Source: Methylibium sp. NZG
GTDB lineage: Bacteria > Pseudomonadota > Gammaproteobacteria > Burkholderiales > Burkholderiaceae_C
NCBI GenBank assembly: GCA_001263235.1
Contig: LGRD01000030.1
Location: 1-64,000 of the forward strand
Direction: 5' to 3'
Length of the DNA: 64,000 bases
Part shown: one piece after another, positions 17,414 to 28,621 of the stretch
Layout of the letters: every line of letters starts with the position of its first letter
How positions within the stretch are numbered: the first letter of the stretch is position 1
Notes under the pieces: model-generated
The model's database searches: none
What the model saw: the letters and a program-made list of their open reading frames with translations, nothing else
What the model was told of the DNA's origin: nothing
Position numbers and translations under genes: made by a program

Positions 17414-18883
17414 ATGCGCTTTCTCGGCAAAGCCCTCACCTTCGACGATGTGTTGTTGGTGCCCGCCTTCTCCCAGGTGTTGCCGCGCGACACCAGCCTC
17501 TCGACCCCGCTGTCGCGCAACATCCGGCTGAACCTGCCGCTTGTGTCAGCCGCCATGGACACCGTGACCGAGGCGCGCCTGGCGATCGCCATCGCGCAAG
17601 AAGGCGGCATCGGCATCGTGCACAAGAACCTGACGGCGCAGCGGCAGGCGGCTGAGGTGGCGCGCGTCAAGCGCTACGAGTCGGGCGTGCTGCGCGACCC
17701 GATCACCGTGGCGCCGGAAACCACGGTGCGCCAGGTAATGGAACTGTCGCGCCAGCACGGCGTGTCGGGCTTCCCGGTGCTGCAAGGCCCCCAGGTGGTG
17801 GGCATCGTCACCAATCGCGACCTGCGCTTCGAGACGCGGCTCGACGCTCCCGTGCGCGACATCATGACGCCGAGGGAGAAGCTCATCACCGTGCGCGAAG
17901 GCGCGTCGCTTGCCGACGGCAAGGCGCTGATGCACCAGCACAAGCTCGAGCGCGTGCTGGTCGTCAACGATGCGTTCGAGCTGCGCGGCCTGATGACGGT
18001 GAAGGACATCACCAAGCAGACGAGCTTCCCGAACGCCGCGCGCGACGCGCAAGGCAAGCTTCGCGTCGGCGCCGCGGTGGGCGTGGGCGACGGCACCGAA
18101 GAGCGCGTCGAACTGCTGGTCAAGGCCGGCGTCGACGTGCTGGTGGTCGACACCGCGCACGGCCACAGCGCCGGCGTGATCGAGCGCGTGCGCTGGGTCA
18201 AGAACAACTTCCCCAAGGTCGACGTGATCGGCGGCAACATCGCAACAGGCGCGGCCGCGCTGGCGCTGGCCGAGGCCGGTGCCGACGCGGTGAAGGTCGG
18301 CATCGGCCCGGGTTCGATCTGCACCACGCGCATCGTCACCGGCGTGGGCGTGCCGCAGATCATGGCGATCGACGCGGTGTCGAAGGCGCTGAAGGGCAGC
18401 GGCGTGCCGCTGATCGCCGATGGCGGCGTGCGCTACTCGGGCGACCTGGCCAAGGCCATCGCGGCCGGCGCTCACAGCGTGATGATGGGCGGCGCGTTTG
18501 CGGGCACCGAAGAAGCGCCGGGCGAGATCATTCTGTACCAGGGCCGCACCTACAAAAGCTACCGCGGCATGGGCTCGATCGGCGCGATGCAGCAAGGCTC
18601 GGCCGACCGCTACTTTCAAGACGGCCCGGCCAACAACCCGAACACCACCAAGCTGGTGCCCGAGGGCATCGAGGGGCAAGTGCCGTACAAGGGCTCGATC
18701 GTGTCGATCATCTTCCAGATGGGCGGCGGGCTGCGAGCCTCGATGCACTACTGCGGCTGCAGCACGATCGACGAAATGCACGCCAAGGCCGAGTTCGTCG
18801 AGATCTCGTCGGCCGGCATCCGCGAGAGCCACGTGCACGACGTGCAGATCACCAAGGAAGCGCCCAACTACCGCATGGAGTAG
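17414..18883 (+). CDS. guaB: IMP dehydrogenase GuaB
   Basis: NAD-dependent oxidation of IMP to XMP, the committed step to GMP. The 489 residues have the N-terminal [20 protein letters not shown], two CBS domains at about 90-205, the [15 protein letters not shown] loop with the catalytic cysteine, the [17 protein letters not shown] phosphate-binding part and the MGSIGAMQ segment. The start at 17414 follows TCAGGAG; the frame is open upstream, but the family begins here. guaA follows after one intervening transporter gene. Confidence 0.97.
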   Translation: MRFLGKALTFDDVLLVPAFSQVLPRDTSLSTPLSRNIRLNLPLVSAAMDTVTEARLAIAIAQEGGIGIVHKNLTAQRQAAEVARVKRYESGVLRDPITVAPETTVRQVMELSRQHGVSGFPVLQGPQVVGIVTNRDLRFETRLDAPVRDIMTPREKLITVREGASLADGKALMHQHKLERVLVVNDAFELRGLMTVKDITKQTSFPNAARDAQGKLRVGAAVGVGDGTEERVELLVKAGVDVLVVDTAHGHSAGVIERVRWVKNNFPKVDVIGGNIATGAAALALAEAGADAVKVGIGPGSICTTRIVTGVGVPQIMAIDAVSKALKGSGVPLIADGGVRYSGDLAKAIAAGAHSVMMGGAFAGTEEAPGEIILYQGRTYKSYRGMGSIGAMQQGSADRYFQDGPANNPNTTKLVPEGIEGQVPYKGSIVSIIFQMGGGLRASMHYCGCSTIDEMHAKAEFVEISSAGIRESHVHDVQITKEAPNYRME

Positions 18884-18928
18884 GCGCTCGGCACGCACCG
18901 CTCGCGCTGCCCGAACCAGGACCCTCGT

Positions 18929-20221
18929 TTGACTTCACCCGATCCCGTGCCGGCCTTGTCGCCAGCAGTGCCGCCGGCAGTGCCCGCGCCGGCTGCGGCG
19001 ATGCGCTTCATCATGCTCACGGTGCTGATCGACATGATCGCCATCGGGCTGATGGTGCCGGTGTTGCCGGCTTTGGTAGGGCGCTTCACCACCGACCAGG
19101 GCGACCAGGCCTTCTGGTACGGCGCGGTGACGCTGGCTTTTGCGGTGGCCAGCTTCTTCAGCGCACCCGTCATCGGCGCACTGTCGGACCGCTACGGCCG
19201 CCGCCCTGTGCTGCTGCTGGGCTTTTGCGGCCTGGCGTTGAGCTTCTTCGTGACCGCGATGGCGACCGCGCTGTGGATGCTGATCGTGGTGCGCCTGTTC
19301 AGCGGCGCGATGCAATCGAACGCCGCGGTGGCCAACGCCTACGTCGCTGACATCAGCGCGCCCGAAGAGCGCGCCAAGCGCTTCGGCATGCTGGGGGCGA
19401 TGTTCGGCATCGGCTTCATCCTCGGGCCGATGCTGGGCGGGCTGCTCGGCGGCATCGACCTGCAGTTACCGTTCTTCGTGGCCGGTGGACTGGCGCTGGT
19501 GAACCTGCTGTACGGCTACTTCGTGCTGCCCGAGTCGCTGCCGCCCGAGCGGCGCCGTGCCTTCGATTGGCGCGCGGCCAACCCGCTGGCGTCGCTGCGC
19601 CAGTTGCTGGCACTCAAGGGCGTGGGCTTGCTCGTCGGCGTGATTGCTTGCACCGGCCTCGCGCAGTTCGTGCTGTACACCTGCTGGGTGCTGTACGGCA
19701 GCTTCAAGTTCGGTTGGGGGCCGACCGAGAACGGCTGGTCGCTCGCCGCGGTGGGCGTGGTGTCGGTGATCGTGCAGGGCGGGTTGCTCGGCCCGCTGCT
19801 CAAGCGCTTCGGCACGCGGCGGCTGGCGGTGATGGGGCTGGTGTCGTCGACGCTCGCCTACCTGATGTACGGTGCGGTCAGCCAGGGCTGGATGATGTAC
19901 GTGGTGATCGGCCTCAACCTGCTCGGCTTCACCGTGCAGGCAACGACGAATGCGATGGTCTCGGCCGCGGCCAGCGCCGACACGCAGGGCCAGACGATGG
20001 GCTCGGTGAGTTCGCTCAACAGCCTGACTGCCGTGATCGCGCCACTCATCGGCGCGCCGCTGCTGGCCATGGTCTCGCACCTGCCGCCAGGTGATTGGCG
20101 CATCGGCATGCCGTTCTATTGCTGTGCCGTGCTGCAGGCGATGGCGCTGGTGTTTGCCGTGATGCACTTTCGCGCCGGCGCTGCTGTCCGCCCTGAGCCT
20201 GCGCCCGGCCCGGCCCACTGA
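18929..20221 (+). CDS. MFS efflux transporter, TetA-like
   Basis: A 430-residue major facilitator with twelve predicted helices. The loop 2-3 motif [13 protein letters not shown] and [20 protein letters not shown] resemble the tetracycline/multidrug proton antiporter branch. Apparent start is TTG at 18929 with AGGA upstream, giving a Pro/Ala-rich 24-residue head; the ATG at 19001 just before the first helix is the alternative. It sits between guaB and guaA in the same direction. Substrate unknown; a purine or nucleoside analogue is only a guess from position. Confidence 0.88.
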   Translation: MTSPDPVPALSPAVPPAVPAPAAAMRFIMLTVLIDMIAIGLMVPVLPALVGRFTTDQGDQAFWYGAVTLAFAVASFFSAPVIGALSDRYGRRPVLLLGFCGLALSFFVTAMATALWMLIVVRLFSGAMQSNAAVANAYVADISAPEERAKRFGMLGAMFGIGFILGPMLGGLLGGIDLQLPFFVAGGLALVNLLYGYFVLPESLPPERRRAFDWRAANPLASLRQLLALKGVGLLVGVIACTGLAQFVLYTCWVLYGSFKFGWGPTENGWSLAAVGVVSVIVQGGLLGPLLKRFGTRRLAVMGLVSSTLAYLMYGAVSQGWMMYVVIGLNLLGFTVQATTNAMVSAAASADTQGQTMGSVSSLNSLTAVIAPLIGAPLLAMVSHLPPGDWRIGMPFYCCAVLQAMALVFAVMHFRAGAAVRPEPAPGPAH

Positions 20222-20247
20222 ACCTTCTTCCATCCGCCCCGACCACG

Positions 20248-21864
<1,617 letters not shown>

Positions 21865-21867
21865 CGG

Positions 21868-22100
21868 GAGATAAAAAATGTTTATAAATCAATGGCTTAA
21901 GTGGTCTCATTGATAACTCGGCGACATCGTCAACGAGTTGGTGCACCTGGGGTGAGGCCGGGTGCCCGGAGAGTGGCGGGATCAGTTGGGACGTCGAGCT
22001 GACGGTACCGCTGCGCGAATCGTCTGCCGCGACGCTTCAGCTGGCCACTCCGTTCCCGCGGCGGCTTTTGAGCAAACTGCCCAGCGCGTGCTTCCGGCCA
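21868..22100 (+). repeat. Left-end conserved block, copy 1
   Basis: Together with the att core it aligns without gaps to 23249-23503 (offset 1403 bases). I count about 16 differences over some 250 bases, clustered toward the inner end. It includes an AT-rich start (AGATAAAAAATGTTTATAAA), ATTGATAACTCGGCGACATC at 21909 and GACGGTACC at 22001, related to the GATACCGTC-type motifs of the right ends. No gene is supported here; it is probably the recombinase and accessory-protein binding region. Similarity stops at 22100, and 22101-22301 holds nothing I can name. Confidence 0.85.
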
Positions 22101-22301
22101 ACTAGAGTCATTCAAGTTGCGCACCGAGCGTTGCCTCTCGCCGCATTGCTGTCGTTCGAGCGCAAGGTCCGGGTCCAGGTCTGCGGAGAGGACTCCGAGT
22201 CGCGAAGAGTCAAGGTCGCCGATAGCAGCGAAGAGTTTGACAAGGCTCGTTGGCATGACGCGGCGGCTTGCATTCGGATCCGGCTGCGACGCGACACCGA
22301 T

Positions 22302-22706
22302 TCAAGTCTTGGCCAACAGTTGGGCGCCGCTGACCTTGGCTGCCCCCTTGTCGAAAGTCCACAGCGGCTGCTCGCCAGCCTGCGTGGCCAACGCGACGTG
22401 GAGGCAATCCGCGAAGTCGGCCGATCCCTTGCGGAACAACTGCAGCGCGACTTCGAGGGCGCGCTCGGATTCGAAGGTCAATTCGGCTGCCGAGAAGAGG
22501 CTGGACAGGGTCATCAGTACGTCGTCCTTGCCGAATGCAAAGCTGGCCCGCAGCACCCATTCCAGTTCGAGCACGACGGTCACGGGGACGAACAGCGCCG
22601 AGCCTTCGGCAACGCAGCGACCGATGAGGCGCTTGGCGGCGGCCAATTGCGAGGCATCGTCCTGGACGATGTAGCGCACCAGGACGTTGGTGTCGAGCGC
22701 TGGCAT
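22302..22706 (-). CDS. vapC: PIN-domain toxin, VapC family
   Basis: A 134-residue PIN-domain ribonuclease, the toxin of type II VapBC modules, whose relatives cleave tRNA or rRNA. The acidic active-site residues are where expected: Asp in PALDTNVLVRY near the N-terminus, Glu in VLELEWVLR, and Asp in SADFADCLHVALA. The gene follows the antitoxin with 13 bases between. It is the only cargo of element 1 apart from its antitoxin, so it may stabilise the array by post-segregational killing. Confidence 0.9.
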   Translation of the reverse strand: MPALDTNVLVRYIVQDDASQLAAAKRLIGRCVAEGSALFVPVTVVLELEWVLRASFAFGKDDVLMTLSSLFSAAELTFESERALEVALQLFRKGSADFADCLHVALATQAGEQPLWTFDKGAAKVSGAQLLAKT

Positions 22707-22719
22707 ACCGGTGCGGAAG

Positions 22720-22941
22720 TCAGCGCCAGGGGTTCATGTCGTCGACGCTGACATGCTTGCCCTTGGGTGCCTTCAGCATGCCGGCCATGTCCAGGATCGA
22801 CTTCGTCTTGGCCCGAACGATGATGGTGCCGTCGGGCATCGCCGACCACACCAGGCGCGTGCCCGGCTTGGCGTCTACGAGTGCCCGGATGTCGGCGGGC
22901 ACTGTGGTCTGGCCCTTCGCGGTGATGGTGGATTCAGCCAT
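22720..22941 (-). CDS. vapB: AbrB-type antitoxin, VapB-like
   Basis: A 73-residue swapped-hairpin DNA-binding protein: AESTITAKGQTTVPADIRALVDAKPGTRLVW is the typical AbrB/MazE-like half, and the C-terminal tail (KAPKGKHVSVDDMNPW) would wrap the toxin. The ATG at 22941 follows AAGGAGC; the frame is open further upstream but without family sequence. It lies directly upstream of the PIN toxin and probably represses the pair. The non-coding part 22942-23248 holds the right end of element 1. Confidence 0.88.
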   Translation of the reverse strand: MAESTITAKGQTTVPADIRALVDAKPGTRLVWSAMPDGTIIVRAKTKSILDMAGMLKAPKGKHVSVDDMNPWR

Positions 22942-23060
22942 GCCGATGCTCCTTACGAAGGATTCAATTGTAAGGCGGAGGCAGAGCGCGGGGGCGAGCC
23001 AGATCGCGTTACCTTCAGCGTGGGCAAAACTACCGTCATCGCGGAGCAAAGTGGCCACTC

Positions 23061-23191
23061 GATACCGACAAACTGCTGCCTGGCGGCCCGACTTTCGGTC
23101 TTCCGGCGCCGCTCGCGACCCTCCATGCTTGAACTCGACAGATCAGTGCCGTACCGGAGCCTCTTATCGTGACGGTAAACCTGTCGGTATC
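23061..23191. promoter_or_regulatory. Right-end motif cluster of element 1
   Basis: GATACCGAC at 23061-23069, GACGGTA at 23171-23177 and GTCGGTATC at 23183-23191 are direct and inverted versions of one motif; ACTACCGTC at 23029 is a weaker copy. The last two start 12 bases apart, and GTCGGTATC begins 64 bases before the TTGACAAT that opens att copy B. Element 2 has the same pair at the same distances, suggesting arm-type binding sites. Confidence 0.65.
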
Positions 23192-23248
23192 GACCCTCTG
23201 CCGTGCTGCCAGACCGCCGGTTTTGCCTATGAACCGCGCCCGCCTGTT

Positions 23249-23270
23249 GACAATCGAGTGGGAATGACGG
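23249..23270 (+). repeat. att core copy B
   Basis: Second copy of the guaA 3' core, with C instead of A at the seventh base. It is preceded by CCTGTT, like copy C (TCTGTT) and unlike the native guaA end, so B and C share the element right-end sequence. Confidence 0.85.
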
Positions 23271-23503
23271 GAGATAAAAAATGTTTATAAATCAATGGCT
23301 TAAGTGGTCTCATTGATAACTCGGCGACATCGTCAACGAGTTGGTGCATCTGGGGTGAGGCCGGGTGTCCGGAGAGTGGCAGGATCAGTTGGGACGTCGA
23401 ACTGACGGTACCGCTGCGCGAACCGTCCGCCGCGACGCTTAAGCTGGCCACTCAATTCCTACGGCGGCTCTTAAGCAAACTGCGCAGCGCGTGCTCCCGG
23501 CCA
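23271..23503 (+). repeat. Left-end conserved block, copy 2
   Basis: Ungapped match to 21868-22100 at about 94% identity, including the AT-rich start, ATTGATAACTCGGCGACATC and GACGGTACC. Homology ends at 23503, 70 bases before the stop of the GlxA-like regulator gene. No coding function is seen. Confidence 0.85.
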
Positions 23504-23573
23504 TTTGCAGAAGTTGGGAAGTGACTGCTTCCGGGCTGTTCAATGCCCCGGCGGCCGCCAAGTGCAAATCCGG

Positions 23574-24536
23574 TCAGCCGCCCGCGCGCAACTCCCGCAC
23601 ACCGCGGCCCAGCTTGCGTCGCAACAAGGCGCGCAAGGTCACCCCGTCCGAGTAGCCGACCTGCGCGGCGATCTGCTCGACGCTCTCGCTGCCGGTACGC
23701 AGCAATTGCACAGCACGCTCGACGCGCAGATCCTGGAAGTACGACAGGGGTGACTTGCCCAACACGCCTTGCAGGCGCCGCGCCAAGGTGCGTTCGCTTG
23801 CGCCTGCTGCGATGGCCGCCTCGGCAAGCGAGAATCCGTGCGCGAGCTGCTGTCGCGCCCAGCCCTCGAAGCGCTCGACCACCGGGTCGGCGTGGGCGAG
23901 GTGATCGGGGATCACGAACTCCGCTTGCGAGCCGCGTGCCTCAACCAGCAGGTAGCGCGCCGCCAGCGCCGCCAGCGTCGGGCTGTAGCTGCGTACGATG
24001 CCCAACGCGAGATCGAGGTGGGCCAAGGCGGCACCTGCCGTGGTGAAGCCGGCCGAGGTCACGAGCATGCGGGAGTCATCAAGTGACACGCGCGGATAGC
24101 GCTGCCGAAACATCGGCGCCAGCCACCACGAAGTCGTGGCGCGTTGACCGTCTAGCAGCGCGCTCTCCGCCAGCAAGAAGGTGCCGGTGCAGGCGGCGCC
24201 GACTACGGCTCCGGCGGTGGACCACCGCCGCAACGCGGCGCCCGCGTCGGCCACGTCCGCACGGGCCAGGCGCGCCGCGAGCGTGTCTGGCATGTTGGCA
24301 CCGAGCGCGGGCACCAGCACGACGTCGGGTTTCCGCACACCGTGCACCGGCACCACGGGCACCGTCAGACCTTGCGCTGTGCGCACGCGACGCCGCACCC
24401 CGACCAACTTGACTTCGACAGGTGCAGGCGCCTGAGCCAGCGACCCGGCCAGTTGATTGGCCGTGCTCAGTGTGTCCGTGATGGCTGCAAGGCCCAGGTC
24501 GAACACGCCGTCCAGAACAAGGCTGTGAATCCGCAT
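23574..24536 (-). CDS. GlxA-family transcriptional regulator (DJ-1/PfpI-AraC)
   Basis: A 320-residue regulator. Residues 1-170 form a DJ-1/PfpI-like sensor domain (VVLVPALGANMP, VGAACTGTFLLAE with the elbow cysteine). Two AraC-type helix-turn-helix motifs follow (FSLAEAAIAAGASERTLARRLQ and SVEQIAAQVGYSDGVTLRALLR). The start is set at the ATG at 24536, where the family begins; its ribosome site is weak. It is divergent from the monooxygenase-like gene and the hydrolase and is the natural candidate for their regulator. Confidence 0.87.
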   Translation of the reverse strand: MRIHSLVLDGVFDLGLAAITDTLSTANQLAGSLAQAPAPVEVKLVGVRRRVRTAQGLTVPVVPVHGVRKPDVVLVPALGANMPDTLAARLARADVADAGAALRRWSTAGAVVGAACTGTFLLAESALLDGQRATTSWWLAPMFRQRYPRVSLDDSRMLVTSAGFTTAGAALAHLDLALGIVRSYSPTLAALAARYLLVEARGSQAEFVIPDHLAHADPVVERFEGWARQQLAHGFSLAEAAIAAGASERTLARRLQGVLGKSPLSYFQDLRVERAVQLLRTGSESVEQIAAQVGYSDGVTLRALLRRKLGRGVRELRAGG

Positions 24537-24643
24537 GGCGAGAATGATATCAATGTTGGCTTCCCTGCCACTCGTGCATATCGCCGGCACAGCTTAGGCT
24601 GCGAACGTTCAAACACTCTGCCGTTCAGCCAAAGGATCACTCC

Positions 24644-24946
24644 ATGACCAGGTTCGCCCTGTTCGTCCGTCTCGAAGCCAAACCTGGCCAGGAGGCCACC
24701 GTTGCCGACTTTCTCGCCGGCGCGCTGCCCCTCGCCAACGCCGAGTCGGGCACCACTGCCTGGTTCGCATTGAAATTCGGCCCTTCGACTTTCGGCGTGT
24801 TCGACGCCTTTGCTGACGAGGCGGGTCGCGAGGCGCACCTGCACGGCCCGATCGCAGCTGCATTGATGGCCAACGCCGCGGCCTTGCTCAGTGCGCCGCC
24901 GAACATCGAGAAGATCGATCTGCTGGCGGCGAAATTGCCTGGCTGA
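24644..24946 (+). CDS. Antibiotic biosynthesis monooxygenase-like (ABM) protein
   Basis: A 100-residue dimeric alpha-beta barrel protein of the ABM superfamily: FALFVRLEAKPGQEATVADFL at the start and HLHGPIAAALMANAAALL in the second half are typical. Such proteins are cofactor-free monooxygenases or stress proteins; the substrate cannot be inferred. It is divergent from the GlxA-like gene and precedes the dienelactone hydrolase gene by about 150 bases. Confidence 0.8.
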   Translation: MTRFALFVRLEAKPGQEATVADFLAGALPLANAESGTTAWFALKFGPSTFGVFDAFADEAGREAHLHGPIAAALMANAAALLSAPPNIEKIDLLAAKLPG

Positions 24947-25094
24947 CGAGCTGACCTCGGCGCCGCACCGACCTCGGGTGGGCGGCCGAAAGGTGCGCGC
25001 CTCCTGGCCGTGGGCATCGCGCACGGCGGGCCCACCCATTTCCAGTCTTGTTCTTGTCTTACCAACCCACCCTTTGACCACTCCAGGAGCATTC

Positions 25095-25997
25095 ATGAAA
25101 CTGATGGACTACGGACTCGAGCCGATCGATTTCAACCACCCCGCTACAACGGCCGGCAAGGCCGACGCAGGCCTGTCGCGGCGCGGCTTCGTGATGACAT
25201 CGCTGGCCTCGGGCTTCGCGATCGCGTCGAATCCCGTGCTGGCCCAGGCCATCACCACCGACAGCAAGGGCCTGGTCGCCGGGGAGGTCAGCATCACGGT
25301 CGCTGACGGCAAGGTGCCGGCCTACCGGGCGATGCCGGCCGGCCCCGGCAAGTTCCCGGTGATGCTGGTGGTGCAGGAGATCTTCGGCGTGCACGAGCAC
25401 ATCAAGGACATGTGCCGCCGCTACGCGAAGATGGGCTACTACGCCATCGCGCCCGAGATGTTCGCCCGCCAGGGCGATGTGTCGAAGATGACGGACATCC
25501 CCACCATCCTGTCGCAGGTGGTGTCCAAGGTGCCCGATGCGCAGGTCTGCGCCGACCTCGACGCCACGCTGGCCTTTGCCCGCGCCAGTGGCCGTGCCGA
25601 TGCCAAGCGCACCGGCCTGGTGGGCTATTGCTGGGGCGGCCGCACGGCCTGGGTCTACGCCCGCCACAACGGCAACCTGAACGCCGCCGTGGCGTATTAC
25701 GGCCTGCTCGAAGGCCTGAAGGCGCCCGACCTGCGCCCGCAGGACCCGATCGACTTTGCCGATGCGATCAAGGTGCCGGTGCTGGGGCTGTACTCCGGCA
25801 TCGACGCCTTCGTCAAGCAGGAGACCATCGCCAAAATGCGTGGCCTGATCAACAAGGGCGGCAGCGGTTCGGAGATCGTCGTGTTCCCTAACGTCGACCA
25901 CGGCTTCAATGCCGACTACCGGCCCAGCTACGACAAGGCCGCCGCCACCTACGCGCAGAAGCTGGCCAACGACTGGTTCAAGAAGTACCGCGTCTGA
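25095..25997 (+). CDS. Dienelactone hydrolase family protein, Tat-exported
   Basis: A 300-residue alpha/beta hydrolase of the carboxymethylenebutenolidase class. The nucleophile cysteine is in GYCWGGRTAW, with the late DHGF histidine. Residues 27-50 (LSRRGFVMTSLASGFAIASNP) form a twin-arginine signal, so it probably acts in the periplasm, unusual for a ring-cleavage enzyme. AGGAGC lies just before the ATG at 25095. A role in lactone hydrolysis linked to the neighbouring ABM protein or to furan breakdown is possible but unproven. Confidence 0.88.
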   Translation: MKLMDYGLEPIDFNHPATTAGKADAGLSRRGFVMTSLASGFAIASNPVLAQAITTDSKGLVAGEVSITVADGKVPAYRAMPAGPGKFPVMLVVQEIFGVHEHIKDMCRRYAKMGYYAIAPEMFARQGDVSKMTDIPTILSQVVSKVPDAQVCADLDATLAFARASGRADAKRTGLVGYCWGGRTAWVYARHNGNLNAAVAYYGLLEGLKAPDLRPQDPIDFADAIKVPVLGLYSGIDAFVKQETIAKMRGLINKGGSGSEIVVFPNVDHGFNADYRPSYDKAAATYAQKLANDWFKKYRV

Positions 25998-26106
25998 ATA
26001 TCAGGTCGGCGGAGCAGCTTTCCGCCCCTCGTTGATCCGCCCGGCCGGCGCGCCGGAGCGATTCATCGTCGCAAACTGAAGTTGCCCGCCGCCCAGCGGC
26101 TTGTCA

Positions 26107-26138
26107 ACGAGAGTCGTTATGACACGAGAGTCGTTATG
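26107..26138 (+). repeat. Tandem 17-bp direct repeat
   Basis: ACGAGAGTCGTTATG occurs at 26107-26121 and again at 26124-26138, a period of 17 bases, in the gap between the hydrolase gene and the end of livF. It may be slippage or a half-site pair. Otherwise 25998-26200 shows no feature. Confidence 0.6.
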
Positions 26139-26200
26139 CGGGCCAGCGCCGGCGCGCGTCACCGCTGCTGGACTGCCTCTGGCACAACGCTACCGCAGCT

Positions 26201-26908
26201 TCAGACCGCCAGCTGCCGCATCAGCGCCTCGCGATCAGCCGCCTGGTTGCCGTCGCCCGACAGCACCACCGCGCCGCGCTCCAGCACGTAGAAGCGCTGC
26301 ACCAGCCCGATGGCGCGGTGCATGTTCTGTTCCACCAGCAGGATAGGGATGCCGTCGCGGCGCAGGCCGTCCATCAGCGTGAAAATCTCGTCGACGATCT
26401 TCGGTGCCAGGCCTTCGGTGGGCTCGTCGATCAGCAGCAGGCGCGGCTTGCCCACCAGCACGCGCGCCATCGCCAGCATCTGCTGTTCGCCGCCCGACAG
26501 GGTCGTGCCCATCTGCTGGCGGCGTTCACCCAGGCGCGGGAAGCGGGTGTAGATCGCGTCGAGCTGGCGCCGGTCTTCGGCGCGGCTGCGGCCGGGGCTC
26601 TGCATGAAGCCCAGCACCAGGTTCTCCTCGACCGTCAGGCCGGGAAAGATGCGCCGGTCCTCGGGCACGAAGCCCATGCCCTGGCGGCAGATGCGTTCGG
26701 AGGCGACGCCGGCTATGGCCTGGCCGTCGAAGTGCACCGTGCCCTGCGTCGGCGCCACCCAGCCGGCGATGGTCTTCATCACCGTCGTCTTGCCGACGCC
26801 GTTGCGGCCGAACAGGCCCACCACTTCGCCGGCATCCACGCGCAGGCTCACACCCTGCAGCACATGGCTCAGGCCGTAGTGCGTGTGCACGTCCTTCAGT
26901 TCAAGCAT
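26201..26908 (-). CDS. livF: Branched-chain-type ABC transporter ATPase LivF
   Basis: A 235-residue ATPase of the HAAT importer family. Walker A GRNGVGKTT, signature LSGGEQQMLAMARVL and Walker B LLLIDEPTEGLAP are intact. The ATG at 26908 overlaps the livG end by 8 bases. It is the last gene of the long minus-strand operon. HAAT systems import amino acids but also aromatic acids and amides; here the operon suggests 2-furoate or a similar acid. Confidence 0.93.
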   Translation of the reverse strand: MLELKDVHTHYGLSHVLQGVSLRVDAGEVVGLFGRNGVGKTTVMKTIAGWVAPTQGTVHFDGQAIAGVASERICRQGMGFVPEDRRIFPGLTVEENLVLGFMQSPGRSRAEDRRQLDAIYTRFPRLGERRQQMGTTLSGGEQQMLAMARVLVGKPRLLLIDEPTEGLAPKIVDEIFTLMDGLRRDGIPILLVEQNMHRAIGLVQRFYVLERGAVVLSGDGNQAADREALMRQLAV

Positions 26909-27668
26909 GGCTGGCCTCGCGCGCATCACCGAAATAGGCGGCCTGCACCGCGGGGTCGGCACGCACCTGCAGCGGCGGGCCCTCGGCGAGCTTGGCGCCC
27001 TGGTGCATCACCACCACATGGTCCGACAGGTTCATCACCAGTTCGACGTCGTGTTCCACCAGCAGCAGGCTCAGGCCCTCGGCGGCCAGGCTGCGGATCA
27101 GCGCCTCGGTGTCCTGGGTGTCGGCATGGCTCATGCCCTGGGTCGGCTCGTCCAGCAACAGCAGGCGCGGGCGCGCGGCCAGGGCGACGGCAATCTCGAG
27201 CCGGCGCTGTTCACCATGCGACAGAAAGCCCGCCAGCTCGTCGGCCCGCGCCTGCAGCGCAAAACGTTCGATCAGCTCGTCCACCCGCGCCAGCGCCACG
27301 CGGCTGGCCGCGATGCCGCGGAACAGGCCGCGGCCGTTCTCGACAAACTGCGCGGCCAGACGCAGGTTCTCGCGCACCGGCAGTTCGAAGAACAGGTTGG
27401 TGATCTGGAACGAACGCGCCAGCCCGGCAGCCAGCATCTTGTCCGGCCGCTGGCCCGTCATGTCGCGGCCTTCGAACAGCACCTGCCCGGCACTGGGCCG
27501 GATGGCGCCGCTGATGAGGTTGAACAGGCTGCTCTTGCCGGCACCGTTGGGGCCGATCACCGAGGTGATGTGGCCGCGCTGCGCGTCGAAGCTGACGTCG
27601 CTGACGGCCACCAGCGTGCCGAAGCGCACCGTCAGGCCGCGAATGTTCAAGATGGTGTCGCCGTTCAT
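26901..27668 (-). CDS. livG: Branched-chain-type ABC transporter ATPase LivG
   Basis: A 255-residue ATPase with Walker A GPNGAGKSS, signature LSHGEQRRLEIAVAL and Walker B LLLLDEPTQGM, plus the LivG-type loop RSFQITNLFFELPVRENLRLA. The ATG at 27668 overlaps the livM stop by 4 bases; the open frame extending to 28175 is only overlap with livM. It pairs with LivF as the energising dimer on the cytoplasmic face. Confidence 0.93.
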   Translation of the reverse strand: MNGDTILNIRGLTVRFGTLVAVSDVSFDAQRGHITSVIGPNGAGKSSLFNLISGAIRPSAGQVLFEGRDMTGQRPDKMLAAGLARSFQITNLFFELPVRENLRLAAQFVENGRGLFRGIAASRVALARVDELIERFALQARADELAGFLSHGEQRRLEIAVALAARPRLLLLDEPTQGMSHADTQDTEALIRSLAAEGLSLLLVEHDVELVMNLSDHVVVMHQGAKLAEGPPLQVRADPAVQAAYFGDAREASHA

Positions 27669-28621
27669 GCGCGTTTGCTCCGCCAGCGTTGCAGCGCCGG
27701 CGCCAGATAGCCCACCAGCCCCTTGGGAAAGAAGATCACCGAGACGACGAAGAGCGCGCCGATGACGATGGCGTGGTGCGCCGTGAAACTGCCCACCACC
27801 GACTTCAGCACCGTCAGCAGCGCACTGCCGTAGAGCGCGCCCACCAGCGTGCCGGTGCCGCCGACGATGACGTTGATGACGGCGTTGCCCGAGACCTGGA
27901 AGAACATCAGCTCGGGGCTGACGAAGCCGCGCAGCATGGGGTACAGCGCACCGCTGAGCGCTGCCACCTGGGCTGCCAGCACGAACACAGCGAGCTTGTA
28001 GCGCCAGGGGTCGAAGCCCAGGAAGGGCAGCCGGTGTTCGTTGGTGCGTATGGCGTCGAGCTGGCGGCCGAAGGGTGTGTTCATCAGCCACAGCAGGAAG
28101 GCCAGCAGCGCGGCCATGCCCAGCAGCACCAGCAGGAAGAAGCTGGGTGCGTGCGCGGTGTCCAGCCCCAGCCACACTGGCGCGGGCACGCCGATGAGGC
28201 CGTCGGACGCACCGAGCTCGCGCGTGTTGAACACCACCTTGCTGACCACCTGGGCCAGGCCGAAGCTGATGAGCGCGAAGTACACGCCCTTGGCGCGGAT
28301 GGCGATGACACCGCCCAGCAAGCCCACCACGGTGCTGCTGACGAGCACGATGAACATCGCCAGCGGCAGCGAAGGCGCCAGGTGCTTGAGCACCAGCGCC
28401 GAGACGTAGGCCCCGAAGCCGAAGAACAGCGCCTGCCCCAGCGGCAGCAGGCCGGTGCGGCCCAGCAGCAGGTCGACGCTGAGTGCCAGGCCGCCGAAGA
28501 TCAAGGCCTCGGTCGCCAAGCGGAAGAAGAACACGTCGTCGAGCGTCCAGGCCACCGCCGCAAAAACCAGCGCGATGGCGAAGAAGGCATACGACAGCAG
28601 TCGCACCGCGGAGTCAACCAT
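27665..28621 (-). CDS. livM: Branched-chain-type ABC transporter permease LivM
   Basis: A 318-residue inner-membrane permease with about ten helices and family features ALSVDLLLGRTGLLPLGQALFFGFGAY and GGTGTLVGALYGSALL. Start at 28621 overlaps the livH end by 8 bases. It forms the channel together with LivH. Confidence 0.92.
   Translation of the reverse strand: MVDSAVRLLSYAFFAIALVFAAVAWTLDDVFFFRLATEALIFGGLALSVDLLLGRTGLLPLGQALFFGFGAYVSALVLKHLAPSLPLAMFIVLVSSTVVGLLGGVIAIRAKGVYFALISFGLAQVVSKVVFNTRELGASDGLIGVPAPVWLGLDTAHAPSFFLLVLLGMAALLAFLLWLMNTPFGRQLDAIRTNEHRLPFLGFDPWRYKLAVFVLAAQVAALSGALYPMLRGFVSPELMFFQVSGNAVINVIVGGTGTLVGALYGSALLTVLKSVVGSFTAHHAIVIGALFVVSVIFFPKGLVGYLAPALQRWRSKRA

Noticed and set aside
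25998-26200. Possible short gene between the dienelactone hydrolase and livF
   Set aside because: The frames are short, without ribosome sites or protein-like composition; only a tandem repeat is notable.
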